Positions 1-15,699 of a stretch of DNA of 64,000 bases are shown in pieces. Where the stretch lies: positions 17,711,738-17,775,737 of the forward strand of contig OY992833.1 of assembly GCA_963921425.1 (NCBI GenBank), given 5' to 3'. A program made the translations under genes and the position numbers. This DNA comes from Dryas octopetala. Taxonomy: Eukaryota; Streptophyta; Magnoliopsida; Rosales; Rosaceae. Numbering within the stretch: position 1 is the stretch's first letter; every line of letters starts with the position of its first letter. A model generated the notes under the pieces. It was not told where the DNA came from. It did no database searches and was given only the letters and a program-made list of their open reading frames with translations.

Positions 1-3000
1 TGTCGTGATCACCACTGTATATCAGAGCACGTAGGTTGTTCTTTGCGAGACTTTGATGATAACTGAGAGTACTAGTGACTTCTTCAGTGTATGCATTAGC
101 CATGGTGCTATTACAGTATTGCCAAAACGTTTTCGTGCCCTGATTGGCATCAGAAAAATGTCTTAGTGCAGTAATTTTGTATTTTTTTTTTCTCTTGTTG
201 GTAGGATATCATGAATTACAGATTTCAGATTAAACATACCCTTCGGACACCAAGAGCATCTTGGACACCTCTGTTGTTGGCCCAGATGTAGCCAAGCATG
301 TGAAAATAACTCTAGAAGAAGAAAACCAATTAGGTGCTGAAGAGGTTTACCCAATAGAGGAAAAATTGTTGCATACAAACAGAATGTATACAACACCCCT
401 CTTATAGCCACCTACTCACATGCCGGTCACATGATTAGATATTGTGAGAGGAATGTTGTATAAAGAGAGAGGCTTACCCGACACCAAAGTGCAGGACCAT
501 TGGGTGCTGAACTTAGTAAACCTTTGGACAAATCTTTGAGATATCTCTGGGCTATGCCTATCTCCTTTGGTGTCGGCAATGAATCCATACAGTCTGGTTC
601 CAAGATTTGCATTGTATTTATGTCACTGATGAGCTGCAAATTGACAGGTTCACTCATTCTCAATGCTTATGAAGCTTAGTCATGACCACAAAAAATTTAG
701 TTGATGAAGCCAATAGTTTTTTGTGCTCTTACCTCGTCAATAGCATCGATATCTGTGGTGCATGCAACATTGCTTGAATCTATGTTTACGTAATCGCCAT
801 TGCAACTTGTTTTGGCAGCCTTGAATTCATATAGACATGGAAAATTTAGAAATATGACATATATATGAACTACAAGATGAGCATACATGACACATGATGT
901 ATAGATTCTCTACTCTACTAGTTTGTTATTTTTGGGCATTGCATCCAATTAAATTGTACAAGCTAGGTTCTTCACTTCTTCATTACATGACATAGAACAT
1001 GCAAGCATAGCCAAAATTCATGATTCACCTTATACAGTTGATCTGATATAAGAGTGAGCCGGTGGGCATAAGGAATTTTTGCATTTCCATCAATGACTGA
1101 ATCTGTTACTGGGTTCCCAAGCACATATCCCTGTTAACAGTTCAAGAATATAATAATCAACAACAATTCACAAAATCTGATATTATATATATACTGGCCC
1201 CTTCCATTAAGGGATCCCTCAAAATAATTTTATTTAAGGGATCCCTCATTTATATATCATTAGAGGCACACTTCCGTTTTCATAGTTAGATTCAAGTACC
1301 TTGAGATTCATTAGAGGCACACTTCCATTTGCATTCCCTGCAACATCATGAGGAAGTAGGATTCGCCATAAGCTAGAGCCAAGTTTAAAAAAGACAATGG
1401 TTTTCATTTCAATGATAATATAATATATGGTGACTAATTTTTTGGAAAACTTTTGGTGAGTTTAGTATTATTGAGTAACATGTAATATACCATCCAGAAT
1501 CTGTTGTACAATCATGGGAACGGGTAAGCCAGAGTAGGAGTCACCACCAACATAGAGTACATTTTCCAAATATGTAGGGTGTGCCTCCAGCCACTGCATA
1601 ACAACACAAACTGTCAAATTCAAACAGGCTTTTCCATTAAATTTCTGAGGAGTATATATTACTTATTTTCTAACAGATAAATTGTGACATACCTTCTGCA
1701 GAAATTCATAGCTTTGTGCCACATATTTATAGTCTCCCATAACATAACCACTTTGGGTTTTTGAGTAGGAGAATCCAGCACCAACAGGTGCATCTATATA
1801 TATGACATTGAGGCCCTAGGAAACATGATCACCATAATGTTTCAGAAGGGTATATATAAAGAAAATTTGTTACAATTAGGATACAGAAATGAAGCATTTA
1901 ATCTGCGTGTACCTTTGTCCATGAAAACAGGTTATCATAAATTGTTGGCAGGCTCCCATTGTAATCTCCATATTTGAAAGATAATGGACCTATATATGCA
2001 AAGCATTTATATCAAGGTCCTTTTCAACACAATCCCAAAGAAAAACCAAGGCCATTCTCCTAAGTCTTAATTGACCTGCATATATGGGGGCCAAATTATA
2101 AATGAGTTGAATTTAAGGATGCATCAAAATCTGCATCCTTAAATTTATTTGAACCAATGAACACTCTTATAAGGATTTATAGTGGAATATATGGTGAATC
2201 CGCAAGTGTAGAGGCCATGACACCAATTAAAGAAGATGAAATCCCCGCTCTAAATGCCTTGTCCAAGACTATTTTCTTGGGAGGCTGAGGTTGAGGGTTA
2301 AAGTCCCTCCTTCTGCTCCTGGCTTCATCATTTAGTAGTAACGAGTGTATAGGTTTTGGGGGGGAGAAGGAGGATAAAAAACAGAAAAGCTTTGCCTACT
2401 GCTTTGAGAAACAAATGAAATAAAGGATGAGAAAAATACCACTCTCAAAGAAAAAACCAGCAAGACCAGAGCAACCTGGACCTCCATTGAACCATAAGAT
2501 CAGAGGGTCTTCCGCAGGGTTCCTCTGAGACTCAACAAAAGTGTAAAACAGCTGCACTTCTTCATTGTCACCTACACCGACATATCTATGTACAAAATTG
2601 ATAATCCAGTAAATACAAAAGATCAGACCAAAAAATACAAAAAAGTAAATACAAAAGCATTTCTCAAGCATACTACTACATATATTCGTGAAACCAGGAA
2701 TGCCTCAGTGGGGGCAAGATGAAAAAGCTCTTAAATTTCAATTAACAATACTTTCCTTCAAAGTTAAAAGAGAATATTACCAGTTATAACAATACTTTTA
2801 TACATGTCAACAATAACATTCAACCCTTCAAGATAATCTTCATGGCTCCATTTAACAATTAATATAAACTATTAAACACTAACACTGTCGTTATTTACAA
2901 TATATATAATAGTAACCATAACATTAACACTTAATATAAATTAATTGTTAAAACTTAGAACTTAAAACCCATTCAATCCCATTACATTCTTTCCCTCCTG

Positions 3001-3525
3001 GCTGATGGGTTTCGTCAATAGAAACACCATAATCCATTCATCTAACCATTACTATAAGTCATATAACAAACAACTAGTACTATGGTTTTGCCTTTTGATG
3101 AAATGTCTAATAAGGCATGTAATCAAACAAGTTCTGGCCCCCTCAAAGGGAAAAATGCAAGAGCCCCACCTTTTCTTTAAAGCAAAGGGTAGGTTCTAGT
3201 AAAGTAAGGTTAAACATTACAACCAAGTGCTCTCATCACAGTTCTTGCCAACTGCAAGCTGAGTTATCATTAATATGTGCAGTGTTCAGAGGGGGCAATT
3301 GCCCCCACTTGGCCATATATGGCTCATCCAATGTATATTTAGTACCCAATGCCAAAGTTAAACGAAACTGAAAAAAGCATACCCTGTTTCTAGTGTGAAA
3401 GGAAGGTTACCGGAGTAACCTGGTAGAGCGGTAATGGCTGTTGTAGTGATGCTTGAAGCTGAAGTGATGGCTATCACAGTACTGAAAACCAATACTGCAA
3501 GTAGACGCAATCCCATTATGCTCAT
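1..3525 (-). CDS. Serine carboxypeptidase-like (SCPL) protein, probable acyltransferase clade; 3' end outside window
   Basis: Eleven exons read right to left with GT-AG junctions and continuous frame: 3383-3525, 2440-2585, 1913-1989, 1693-1815, 1491-1593, 1300-1337, 1029-1130, 733-819, 478-633, 240-311 and 1-139 (continues off the edge), about 395 residues. Exon 1 encodes a hydrophobic signal peptide ([14 protein letters not shown]...), so the protein is secretory or vacuolar. The family landmarks are in order: LPGY near the mature start, the oxyanion-hole motif NGGPGCSG in exon 2, the nucleophile motif GDSYSG in exon 5 and the catalytic Asp in GDHD in exon 11; the catalytic His lies outside. 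GDSYSG, rather than GESYAG of true carboxypeptidases, is typical of clade IA, which includes glucose-ester-dependent acyltransferases such as sinapoyltransferases. The acyltransferase role is inferred from the motif; the substrate is unknown. The start could be the Met at 3525 or 3516; an in-frame Met at 3603 precedes a less signal-like stretch. Confidence 0.9.
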
Positions 3526-4796
3526 AGTGTTGGTGGGCTTCGATATTAACAAAGCTCTAACTAGAGGTTGCTGTAGTACTACTTGAGCTGTTTTTGGTGC
3601 CACACAGAGAACTAAAATGCATGAACCAAGAGGATCTTTTGTGATGTTTTAATCATAATATGTCCCATGATATATCTTGTGTTTAATTCAATCAGTATCT
3701 AATTATCTATGTATATAATCTGAGGAAATAGGTTGTTCCCATTTGGGTATAACTTACATATTGTCAGCAAAATGACTCTGTTAGGTACCAGTAAGTCAAA
3801 ACATGCAGGTACAATAGTACCAGTGAGTATAGTCTGTAAGCAAGGCTTATTACAGATATAACCCCAGTGTCTGTGTGTGTTTATAGATATACCAATTCAA
3901 AGATCCCTGAAACCCACTAATTTTACAAAGTTATAGAGACTTGGTAGAGATTTAGAGAGTGCTTAATTAATTTTATATTCCAAGCAGTAAGTTTGTTGTG
4001 TGCATACTTGGTTGTTAGCTGTAAGTCAAAGAGGAACCAGGATTACTACAACGTGCTCAAGAGTCAAAGAACTTATAAATCTATCTTGATTAATTACGTA
4101 AATAAAATAACATCCATGTCACACGTGTTTCATTTAGGTCGGTACTTTACCTCTAATTATGATGTTTGGGAGGGCTCTCTCTTTACTCTTTAGGGTTTTG
4201 CGGGATCCTATTTCTTTGGGGTTTGCTCTTGTTTTGCCAAAGCAAAAACAAACACAGAAAGTTTCTAAACAATTAGGCCTTACTTTTGTTGGTGTCCAAG
4301 AATGGTTGACCAGTCAAGGGGACACAGGACACTTAGGCCACTATTGACATGGGCTCTTAGCCCAATTCAATGACAGTGTTTGGACCTGGTTATGGCCAAC
4401 CATGGGCTAGTCTGGTCGGTATACACTATACCAACGATTGTGAGCCCAAGTTCTAACCCGACACCTCGTTTATTATTATATACGACATATAGTTCTACTG
4501 GATAAATTATATATGGTTTAGAGTTTAATTTCAACTTAAAACTGACATAAACCTCCTTTTGGGGAAAAACATTTAGTTAGGTTAGGAGAGAATTCGGTCT
4601 AAAAGGCCTTTGAAGATTGAACGCATCCAAAAAAACTGAAATATAATATATATTGGCCTTTCAAAGTGCAAAATTCATGCATAAAACGAGGTGCTTCCCT
4701 TTCCTTGCGCAGTCAGTGCTCATCAATCATCAATCATGCATGACCTCTTTTTCAATTTATTATTATTTTTTTTGGCCATCTTTTTCTATTTATTTT
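3526..4796. other. Intergenic, upstream of the SCPL gene
   Basis: AT-rich, with no exon I can support. It should hold the SCPL promoter and leader, but I see no TATA box convincing enough to mark. Confidence 0.4.
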
Positions 4797-5245
4797 GGGG
4801 TTTTTTTTTTTTTTTCATATTTAGTACTTAAACTTTGACCTTTGTCTTAATGTGGTACCTAACTTTTATTTGTCCCAATTGAGTACCTAAACTTTTATTT
4901 TGTGTCTAATAGGTACCAAAATGAATTTCTGTTAAAATTGTCAACAAAAGTTAAGGGCAATATAGTCACTAAAAAAAATTATTTTTTAATTATTTTCTTT
5001 ATATGTTTAAAATTATAAAAAAAAAACAAAAAATTATAATTAAAATATAATTTTTTTGAAGTGACCATATTGTCCCTAACTTTTGTTAACAATTTTAACA
5101 GAAATTCACATGAGTATTTATTAGACACAAAATAAAAGTTTAGGTACTCAATTAGAACAAATAAAAGTTTAGATACCACATTAAGAAAATGGTCAAAATT
5201 TAGGTACTAAATATGAAAAAAAAAAAAAAAAAAAAAAAAAAACCC
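4797..5245. mobile_element. Foldback (palindromic) MITE with 8-bp target duplication
   Basis: A long imperfect inverted repeat. The left arm starts GGGG plus poly-T, then CATATTTAGTACTTAAAC and an arm of about 170 bp. The right arm is its reverse complement, ending GTACTAAATATG, poly-A, CCC. TTTATTTT flanks both sides (4789-4796 and 5246-5253). No coding capacity. The TSD size suggests a hAT- or Mutator-type non-autonomous element. A transcript would fold into one long hairpin. Confidence 0.75.
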
Positions 5246-5730
5246 TTTATTTTAAAGCAACCTATCCCCCTTAACACCCATGCATCACACGCTACTTACA
5301 CAGTTACACAATAGTATTCATAATGTGTGGGCCATATAGTTGATAAAACAATTGTGGCTGATATAAACAAATTAATTTCAAACGGTAATTCTAAGTTGAG
5401 ATAAAAACTGAAAAAAAAATATGGTCCGTAATTGACAGAAAATGAAAGTATGTGTCATTTATTAACACAAAACAAAATTAATATCCTGAAATGAAACAAC
5501 TATCAACTGTAAATTTTTCTCTTTTCTTTTTAAACCCCGCACATGAATATTTTCCCACAAACTTTCATATTTATCATTAAATGAAATTATAAAATAAAAA
5601 CAAAAAATAAAAAATAAAAAGACAAACAAAAGAACTGAGCAGTACCCAACCTGAACCACCCTCCCCTCCTCCGTTTCTTCTTCCTACCCACCCACCCCGC
5701 CGACCAACGTCTCTCTCTCTCTCTCTCCCT

Positions 5731-5832
5731 CCCTCCCTCTCTTTTCCGTATATTCTTTGTCACTCTCTCTCTCTCCTATCTCCCTCCCTCTCTTTTCCGT
5801 ATATTCTTTGTCACTCTCTCTCTCTCCTATCA
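5731..5832. repeat. Two tandem copies of a 51-bp CT-rich unit
   Basis: The block containing TTTTCCGTATATTCTTTGTC occurs twice at 51-bp spacing (CCGTA at 5746 and 5797), with CT runs around it. It resembles a pyrimidine-rich plant leader, but no gene follows that I can support. Confidence 0.8.
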
Positions 5833-6080
5833 CTGTTATAGGTAAATTTTTTTTCTCTCTTTTTCCATCAATACTATCAATCATCCCTCATAAGTATAAA
5901 TCCTGGGTCATGGATAATGAAAGGTCAGCACCAATCTTCAATGGCAGGTTGTTAGTTGCCAAACTGAAAGGATTTTTAGTGTTTTAATAGAGTTTCTAAA
6001 AAAATGAACATATGATTTAATCTCATTGATCCAAAACAAATGATAAAGATGTAAATTAATGTCTTAACCGAGTAATAATA

Positions 6081-6235
6081 GGGATCTCAAATTTGTATTC
6101 TAAAATAATGTGTTATTATTTTATTGATTTATATATGGCGTCATTAAAAGACTCATTTATTTAACAAGTAAAATACAAACACATGTAGTGACACATCATT
6201 TTGGATCTAAATTTAGAATACAAATTTGAGATCCC
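6081..6235. mobile_element. Small MITE with perfect terminal inverted repeat of about 24 bp
   Basis: GGGATCTCAAATTTGTATTC opens the element and its reverse complement closes it, with TA on both flanks. At 155 bp, with no ORF and a TA target, it looks Stowaway/Mariner-like; the family is inferred from size and TSD only. Confidence 0.65.
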
Positions 6236-7250
6236 TAACATTATTGGTCCTAACTAACTAGTCAAGACCCAAGCATTATTTGTTTTCCGAATTCCACTTT
6301 ATTGAAAATTGAAGGTTTGTAGAATGACATAACATAAGACAACACCAAATAGCTTCTAATGAATGAACAATTGGTTTACGAGACAATTTAGTATGTTATG
6401 TTATCACATTGTCAAATTGAACAATTTGAAATATCTAACACGTTATCTTACTAGATCAGGTCCATTCAAGTGCGAACGTTTGCACATATCTCCGAGCGCT
6501 TGTTAGTGTATAATTTTTTTTGTACTGAGTGCTTGACCTGGTTTGTCGGTGTTTATATTAGGGTTTATCTCTGGAATTTTCCAAAAACTCTAACATAACG
6601 CCTTTACAAAAGTTATTCTACATTCTAAGAATGTATGGAGTGAACATGTCTGCTTATACCCTAAAAAATGGATGGAGGAAGCAACGCCGAACTCTACAAG
6701 CTAAAAAACAATCACCTGGTTAAAAAAATTTCACCGAGCTCTCGATGGCGTTACCGATAGCGCTCGGTATCAGATGCGAACATACGTTCGTTCACACCTG
6801 AACAACTTCGCTTACCAAATAATCTAATATATTAAATTACCAAATTATCAATATAAACAGTAAATTAAATGAATAGTCTTATTTGATTGACAATATGTTA
6901 AATTAATATCTCAATACACATAATGAGAAGAAAAATATCTCAAAACATGCATATATGAACTATATAAAATATTAAGAGTGATATTCAACACAACACTTTT
7001 TTTTGGCCAGGATTCTTAAACAACACTTAACGCTTAAGAAAATGATAGGGAAATACATTACAGACACTGCACGTAAAATGCAAGCCAAGCAGCACGCAGC
7101 TTCACTTTGGTCTTTGTCTGTTCCATGTACACACATGGATGGACGAAAGTGGCCACGAGAGAGAGAGAATGGGGCCGGCCCAGGGGGGTGGGGCCCACAC
7201 AGTAAGTCTGCCAGTAATAAACATTAAACAAGGTGAGATATATTTGGAGA
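6236..7250. other. Intergenic, upstream of PECT1
   Basis: AT-rich up to about 7100. An imperfect inverted pair (CAGGT at 6457, ACCTG at 6800) is present without a TSD. Around 7170-7200 a GC-rich patch holds two GGCCCA/TGGGCC-type boxes (site II-like), probably part of the PECT1 promoter; that role is inferred from position and motif. Confidence 0.4.
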
Positions 7251-8113
7251 CAGAGAGGCTTTGTTTGTAAGAAAAAAACTTGTGAGGAAGAGAGGCTTGT
7301 TCTATTCCAAGCCACCAGAAAAAACCAGAGAGAACGAGGAGACACAGAGAGCTCAACATACACAAAAAAGGTAAAAAATTTTCCGTGTAGAACAGCAAAA
7401 GAGGGAATCTTTTAGATCTGAACCAACGTAATAACTATTCATTCATTGATATTTTCATTTGGGATTTTGTTCTCCTTGGAATTCTCAGCTCCATTTTGCC
7501 CGTTTTCTCTTCCTACTTCATTGTTCATTTGGTTTTCATTTGTACAACCATTCTCTCTCTTTCTCTTCCTGAATTTCAGGTGGGTTTCTGGTTTAGATTC
7601 AGAATTCAATTTTATAGTCTTGAATTTTCTTGAAGCTATTGGTTCTTCATGCATGCATTAATTTCCCGATTGGCTTAGAATTTGCATCTCTCAATTTCAC
7701 AGAATGGCGTTTTATTTTTTTTGGTAACCGAGGTTGTCCTGGCCAGCTTTCGCGCACCAGACTGAATGGCGTTTTATTGCTGAATGAAGTGAATTCCTTA
7801 TTCAATGATTTTCCTTTGCACATTCTCTTCACAATTGCCAATTAATTCTCTTTAAATCTGAAATCTTGTTTTCTTGTTCGTCTTTGTTACATGTTTGGTA
7901 TTTAATTCAAGCTCTAGATTTATATTTTATTTCTCAGTTTGTCCTTGTAGTTTTATAAAGTTTAAATCTTACTTTGAAGGAAGAAAACCAAAATATATTG
8001 CAATTCTTCTGTTATGTTGATTTTTTATTTTCTTTGTGCCATTATGATTTCAGGTTGTGTGTCTCCTCTTCCTGTACAAGTAGAGCTCAGAGCAATATAT
8101 AAAGGGTGGCAAC
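7250..8113 (+). promoter_or_regulatory. PECT1 5' leader with a probable leader intron (about 7580-8053)
   Basis: A purine/pyrimidine-rich leader precedes a good donor (TTTCAG/GTGGGT near 7579) and an acceptor (GATTTCAG near 8053), followed by about 60 bases up to the PECT1 ATG. An intron in the 5' UTR is inferred from these sites and the T-rich content between them. The transcription start is not resolved. Confidence 0.5.
7702..7778 (-). mobile_element. 5'-truncated SINE-like tail with 15-bp target duplication
   Basis: GAATGGCGTTTTATT occurs at 7702-7716 and again, perfectly, at 7764-7778. The 47 bp between them begin with poly-T and read on the minus strand as ...GGCCAGGACAACCTCGGTTACC followed by poly-A, which resembles the 3' end of plant SINEs. 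It lies in the putative leader intron of PECT1. Confidence 0.75.
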
Positions 8114-12304
<4,191 letters not shown>

Positions 12305-13152
12305 TTCTTCTATTGTTCTGGGTTAAAACCATAAAGTTCATCCTCGGGCCTTGACTCATTGAAGAGGTTCTGAATTCTTCAGGCTTTATAAATTGACATT
12401 CGTCTTTGCTAAAAGGACAGGAAGAGAATAGAAGGGAGGACATAGAAGACACCCACCCCCATCAGACTTCTATGTAACATTTATTTTTCCCGTTTTTGAT
12501 GTATCTCTAGCAGAATATAGATGAGAATCTAATACAACCTCGTCAATCACCCTGTGCATATTTGTAATGAAATTATTTATCTGGGTGTTTGCACTAATCC
12601 CATTATATGGCATTGTTCTCATGGTTTTGATTAATAGAAATATGCTGCATTTCCCCTTTGGTCTTTCACTTGGTAGAGAAAAACTTACCTACGGGTGTAT
12701 AAACCTTACATCATAACTTTCAAAGTTACATGATAAGAGCAAATAGAGTCGGTAGGTGTATATAACCATTACATAAAAGTTTTACTCCTCCGAGTGGCTT
12801 ATTAGCTTAAAAGCTTAAACAAGCAAAAGATGCCCATGTGCCCATGAAAGCCAAAAACCTTAGCATAAATAATAAGCTCTTGATCTGGATCCTTAAAAGC
12901 CATAATGAACATGCAAATCATTCTTTGACAAATTCCTACACTGCTATTAACATTACAGCACTACTTTCTTTCTGGTGCTTCAAAAGATTGCTGTTGGCAA
13001 AGGGCCTCCTAATAAAATAAAAGGAACAACCAACCTCTCTTGGGTCCCTCCCATATACAACCTACATGAAAAGACTGCAAGAAGATTGGAGGCAGCAATG
13101 CAACATCCAAAAACCAACCCAGAAATTAAACCCTATTCTGCTTTTGGGGTCC
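12305..13152. other. PECT1 3' UTR and the interval to the next (minus-strand) gene
   Basis: PECT1 and the next gene converge. The PECT1 3' UTR probably ends near 12540-12600. The remainder, including the 3' UTR of the opposing gene, shows no further gene. Confidence 0.5.
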
Positions 13153-14122
13153 TCATTGGAGCCATGTGATGGGTGTGGATGTGTTGTGTGGAGGCTGTGG
13201 TATCATGCAGTGCTGTTGCTGCCACTGAGGAAAGCCTCCATTACTTGTCCACATCCCACCACCACCATACCCATCAGCCATGCCTTGCTCTCCTGTGCTC
13301 TCTTCAACCTCCATTGTTGCTGTTCCCATCTCTTCAGCCTCCATCAGCTCCTCTGGAACCTCTGCTTGCGAAACCTCCATTGATGGTTGTGTAGGTGGTA
13401 TCTGACAAGGAACCCATGGAACCACCGCTTTACACTGATTGCTGTCGTTTTGCACTGCCTCATCTTCCTCAGCTGATGATGTTTTCAGACCATAATGACC
13501 GGAACGAAGAAATTGGTCTGCAAAACCAAACCATAACAGCAATTAGTGAAAAATTTAACAAGATAAAAAGAGAAATCATTGGAAAAACCAAATGGGTATT
13601 GGGGCACATACCTTTGAAGCCAGAAATCAAGTCAGAATGAAAAGAGACAGAGACATTAGAAGGGGAACTGAAGCTTGGGGCATTAAAGGGCTTGAAGAGA
13701 ACAATGGCCTTTTCTTGGTTTTCTGAGGGCAATTCCTCATTCACTGGACCACCATATTTCAGCTGATTCTGAGCAGCCATGAAAGCTCCTCCTTCTCCTT
13801 GTTGTTGCTGGTGGTGACCCAGAGAAGCATCCAATTCAACCTCCTCTTCCTCCATTATAGGTGGCAAATGAGCATCCTATATCACAAAAACACATTGGGT
13901 ATTTGGGTAAGACCATGGAGCAGAATTGGCTGAAGAGAAAAATAAAAAAAAACAAGTGAAAAAAAGAATTAAAGACAATACCAGACGGCGAATCTTTCTG
14001 GCCGGAGAAGACAGAGAGAAGTCGGAGAAGTCGTCGTTGACTTGGTCCAACTCCTCCACCTCCTTCCTCTTCTTCTTCAACAGTTTCATCTGCATTCCTT
14101 CTAAGACAAAGTAGCCAGACAT
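13153..14122 (-). CDS. Conserved plant protein of unknown function, 256 residues
   Basis: Three exons: 13982-14122, 13612-13876 and 13153-13517, with good splice sites, totalling 771 nt in one frame. I recognise the type of protein but no function. The N-terminus (MSGYFVLEGMQMKLLKKKRK) is basic and could serve as a nuclear signal. An acidic stretch follows (EELDQVNDDFSDF), then a second basic cluster (KIRRLD) spanning the first splice junction, a Glu-rich patch (IMEEEEVEL), a Gln run (HHQQQQGEGG), a motif-like segment (ENQEKAIVLFKPFN), and a low-complexity Glu/Met- then Gly/Gln-rich tail ending STPITWLQ. No signal peptide, membrane segment or enzyme motif. A nuclear regulatory or scaffold role is only a guess from composition. 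The 5' flank to about 14330 is purine-rich and probably the leader. Confidence 0.85.
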
Positions 14123-15690
14123 TTTTTTGCACTGGGTTCCAAATTTCTATGGAAAGAAAGTTAGATAAGTAAGGGTGTTGTTGAATTGTTGACTGTTGAG
14201 GGTTTGATTTGATGATGGGGTTGGGAAAGTCTGAAACTGGGTCCTCTGTAATAAGGAGGAGGCAAAGAGAGAGAAAGGAAAGAGAGGTTTCTGTGTCTCT
14301 AGATGTCTCCAGAAGACAAATCATCCATGTGTAAGAAACTTCTTTACCCAAATTTAGCCCATTGCTAATTTCTACCATCTACTTATGGGCTATGGGCATG
14401 GTCTATGGGCCCTTATTAGGATTAAAGAAAAATAAGGTTGGTGTTTAATTATCACATATATATTATCAAAAATTGAAATACCATTTTAAATTTAAAGTAA
14501 ATGATTATAAAGCCCAATTTTAGGCTTTCACTACTTTTAAGACCCAGGTCTTTTTTGGGTATTCGAAGGAAGCCCAATTTATACTAACCCGGTCCTCACT
14601 TCCGTCTCCGTCATTCTCTCTCCGTCTCCTTCTTTTCTCTCCGTCTATCTCCATCTCCCTCTCTTTCTCTGTCTGCAAGCTTTGCTGCTGCTCCTTTCTC
14701 CGGCGACTCACCATTGTTGCCGTCGTTGATCGAACAATTGTTGCCCCTGCTTGGATTGATCTCGGTGCCTTTCTTCGGCAAACCACCACGAAGATGATCC
14801 TCCCTTCGCTTTGAGAAAGAGGTAGCAGAAGCCACAGTTCCAAATCGACCTCCTTCCTCACTCCCCACCTCACAAGTATGTCTCTCTCTTCCTATCTCTA
14901 TATATTTTTTCTCTCTCAGCTTAGCTTGGAAACATGGCCTACGCTACCACTGAATTGGGGACTGAATTGGGGTTTCTGATTTTAGGGCTCCAATTTCTGA
15001 TTTTGGGACTCTAATTTCTGATTTTGGGACTCCAATTTCAGATTTGGTACTAGCATTTAGTTTACTGTGATACTCCTTCAATGGTAAATCTGATAGCACC
15101 TTTAGCAGATATCTAAGAATACAAAAGGATAATTGGCCAAAAAAAAAAAAAAACAAAAAGAATACAAGAGGAGAGTGCCCCATATTGAACAAAACAACTC
15201 ACTTGTCAATTTGGTACTCTTGATATTGCATTTATATTTTATAATCAACAACAAGGCAGCAAGCAACCAAATTAATGCAAGCAACCTATTTTATTAGAAT
15301 TACATAGGTGTAACTGGATTGCAAAAAGTTGGTGTAAATGTACTATAAGAAGTTTGTGTAACTATAATGCAGCAACATATTTTATTTGAGTGTTAGATCA
15401 CATACAAAGAGTGTTAAAATGTTTGACGAATCATATCTTTGTAATTAAAAAACCTCGATCTGCATGTTAGCTTTTGAGTAGCTTAAAAGTCTATAAGGTA
15501 TTTATTAGCCAAAATCTCATGGAAAAATGCAATCTCTCTAGTAGTTCTGGTAACTGTATAGATTGAGCCGAACTAAGAAGCTAGCAAGCCCATAATTTCT
15601 CTTGTTGACTTAGATAAACCCATAATTTCTGTTTTAGTTTGTTCTTTTGTTGTTTATGCTTTCACAAGAATTGTACTAGGTTTAAATTAT
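14123..15690. other. Intergenic with a CT-rich, leader-like block and short repeats
   Basis: 14580-14930 is pyrimidine-rich on the plus strand and looks like a plant 5' leader or transposon leader, but no supported coding exon follows. The rest is AT-rich. A micro-insertion sits at 15115-15172. Confidence 0.4.
14985..15046. repeat. 21-bp tandem repeat, three copies
   Basis: Units GGG(A)CTC(C/T)AATTT(C)TGATTTT start at 14985, 15005 and 15026, with a degenerate fourth just upstream. Confidence 0.8.
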
Positions 15691-15699
15691 ATTTTCTAA

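Noticed and set aside
5684..5987. Open frames on both strands in CT/GA-rich sequence, including a plus-strand ATG at about 5910 (MDNERSAPIFNG)
   Set aside because: Low-complexity translation, no downstream exon and no family resemblance; at most a non-coding leader.
6457..6800. Imperfect inverted pair CAGGT...ACCTG with similar GAGCGCT inside
   Set aside because: The arms match only in patches and the flanks give no target duplication.
7003..7415. Several overlapping open frames before PECT1
   Set aside because: They lie in the probable PECT1 promoter or leader and show no domain or conserved start.
13836..14378. Longer minus-strand frame overlapping exon 1 of the unknown gene
   Set aside because: A different frame from the spliced three-exon model, which has better junctions and a coherent protein.
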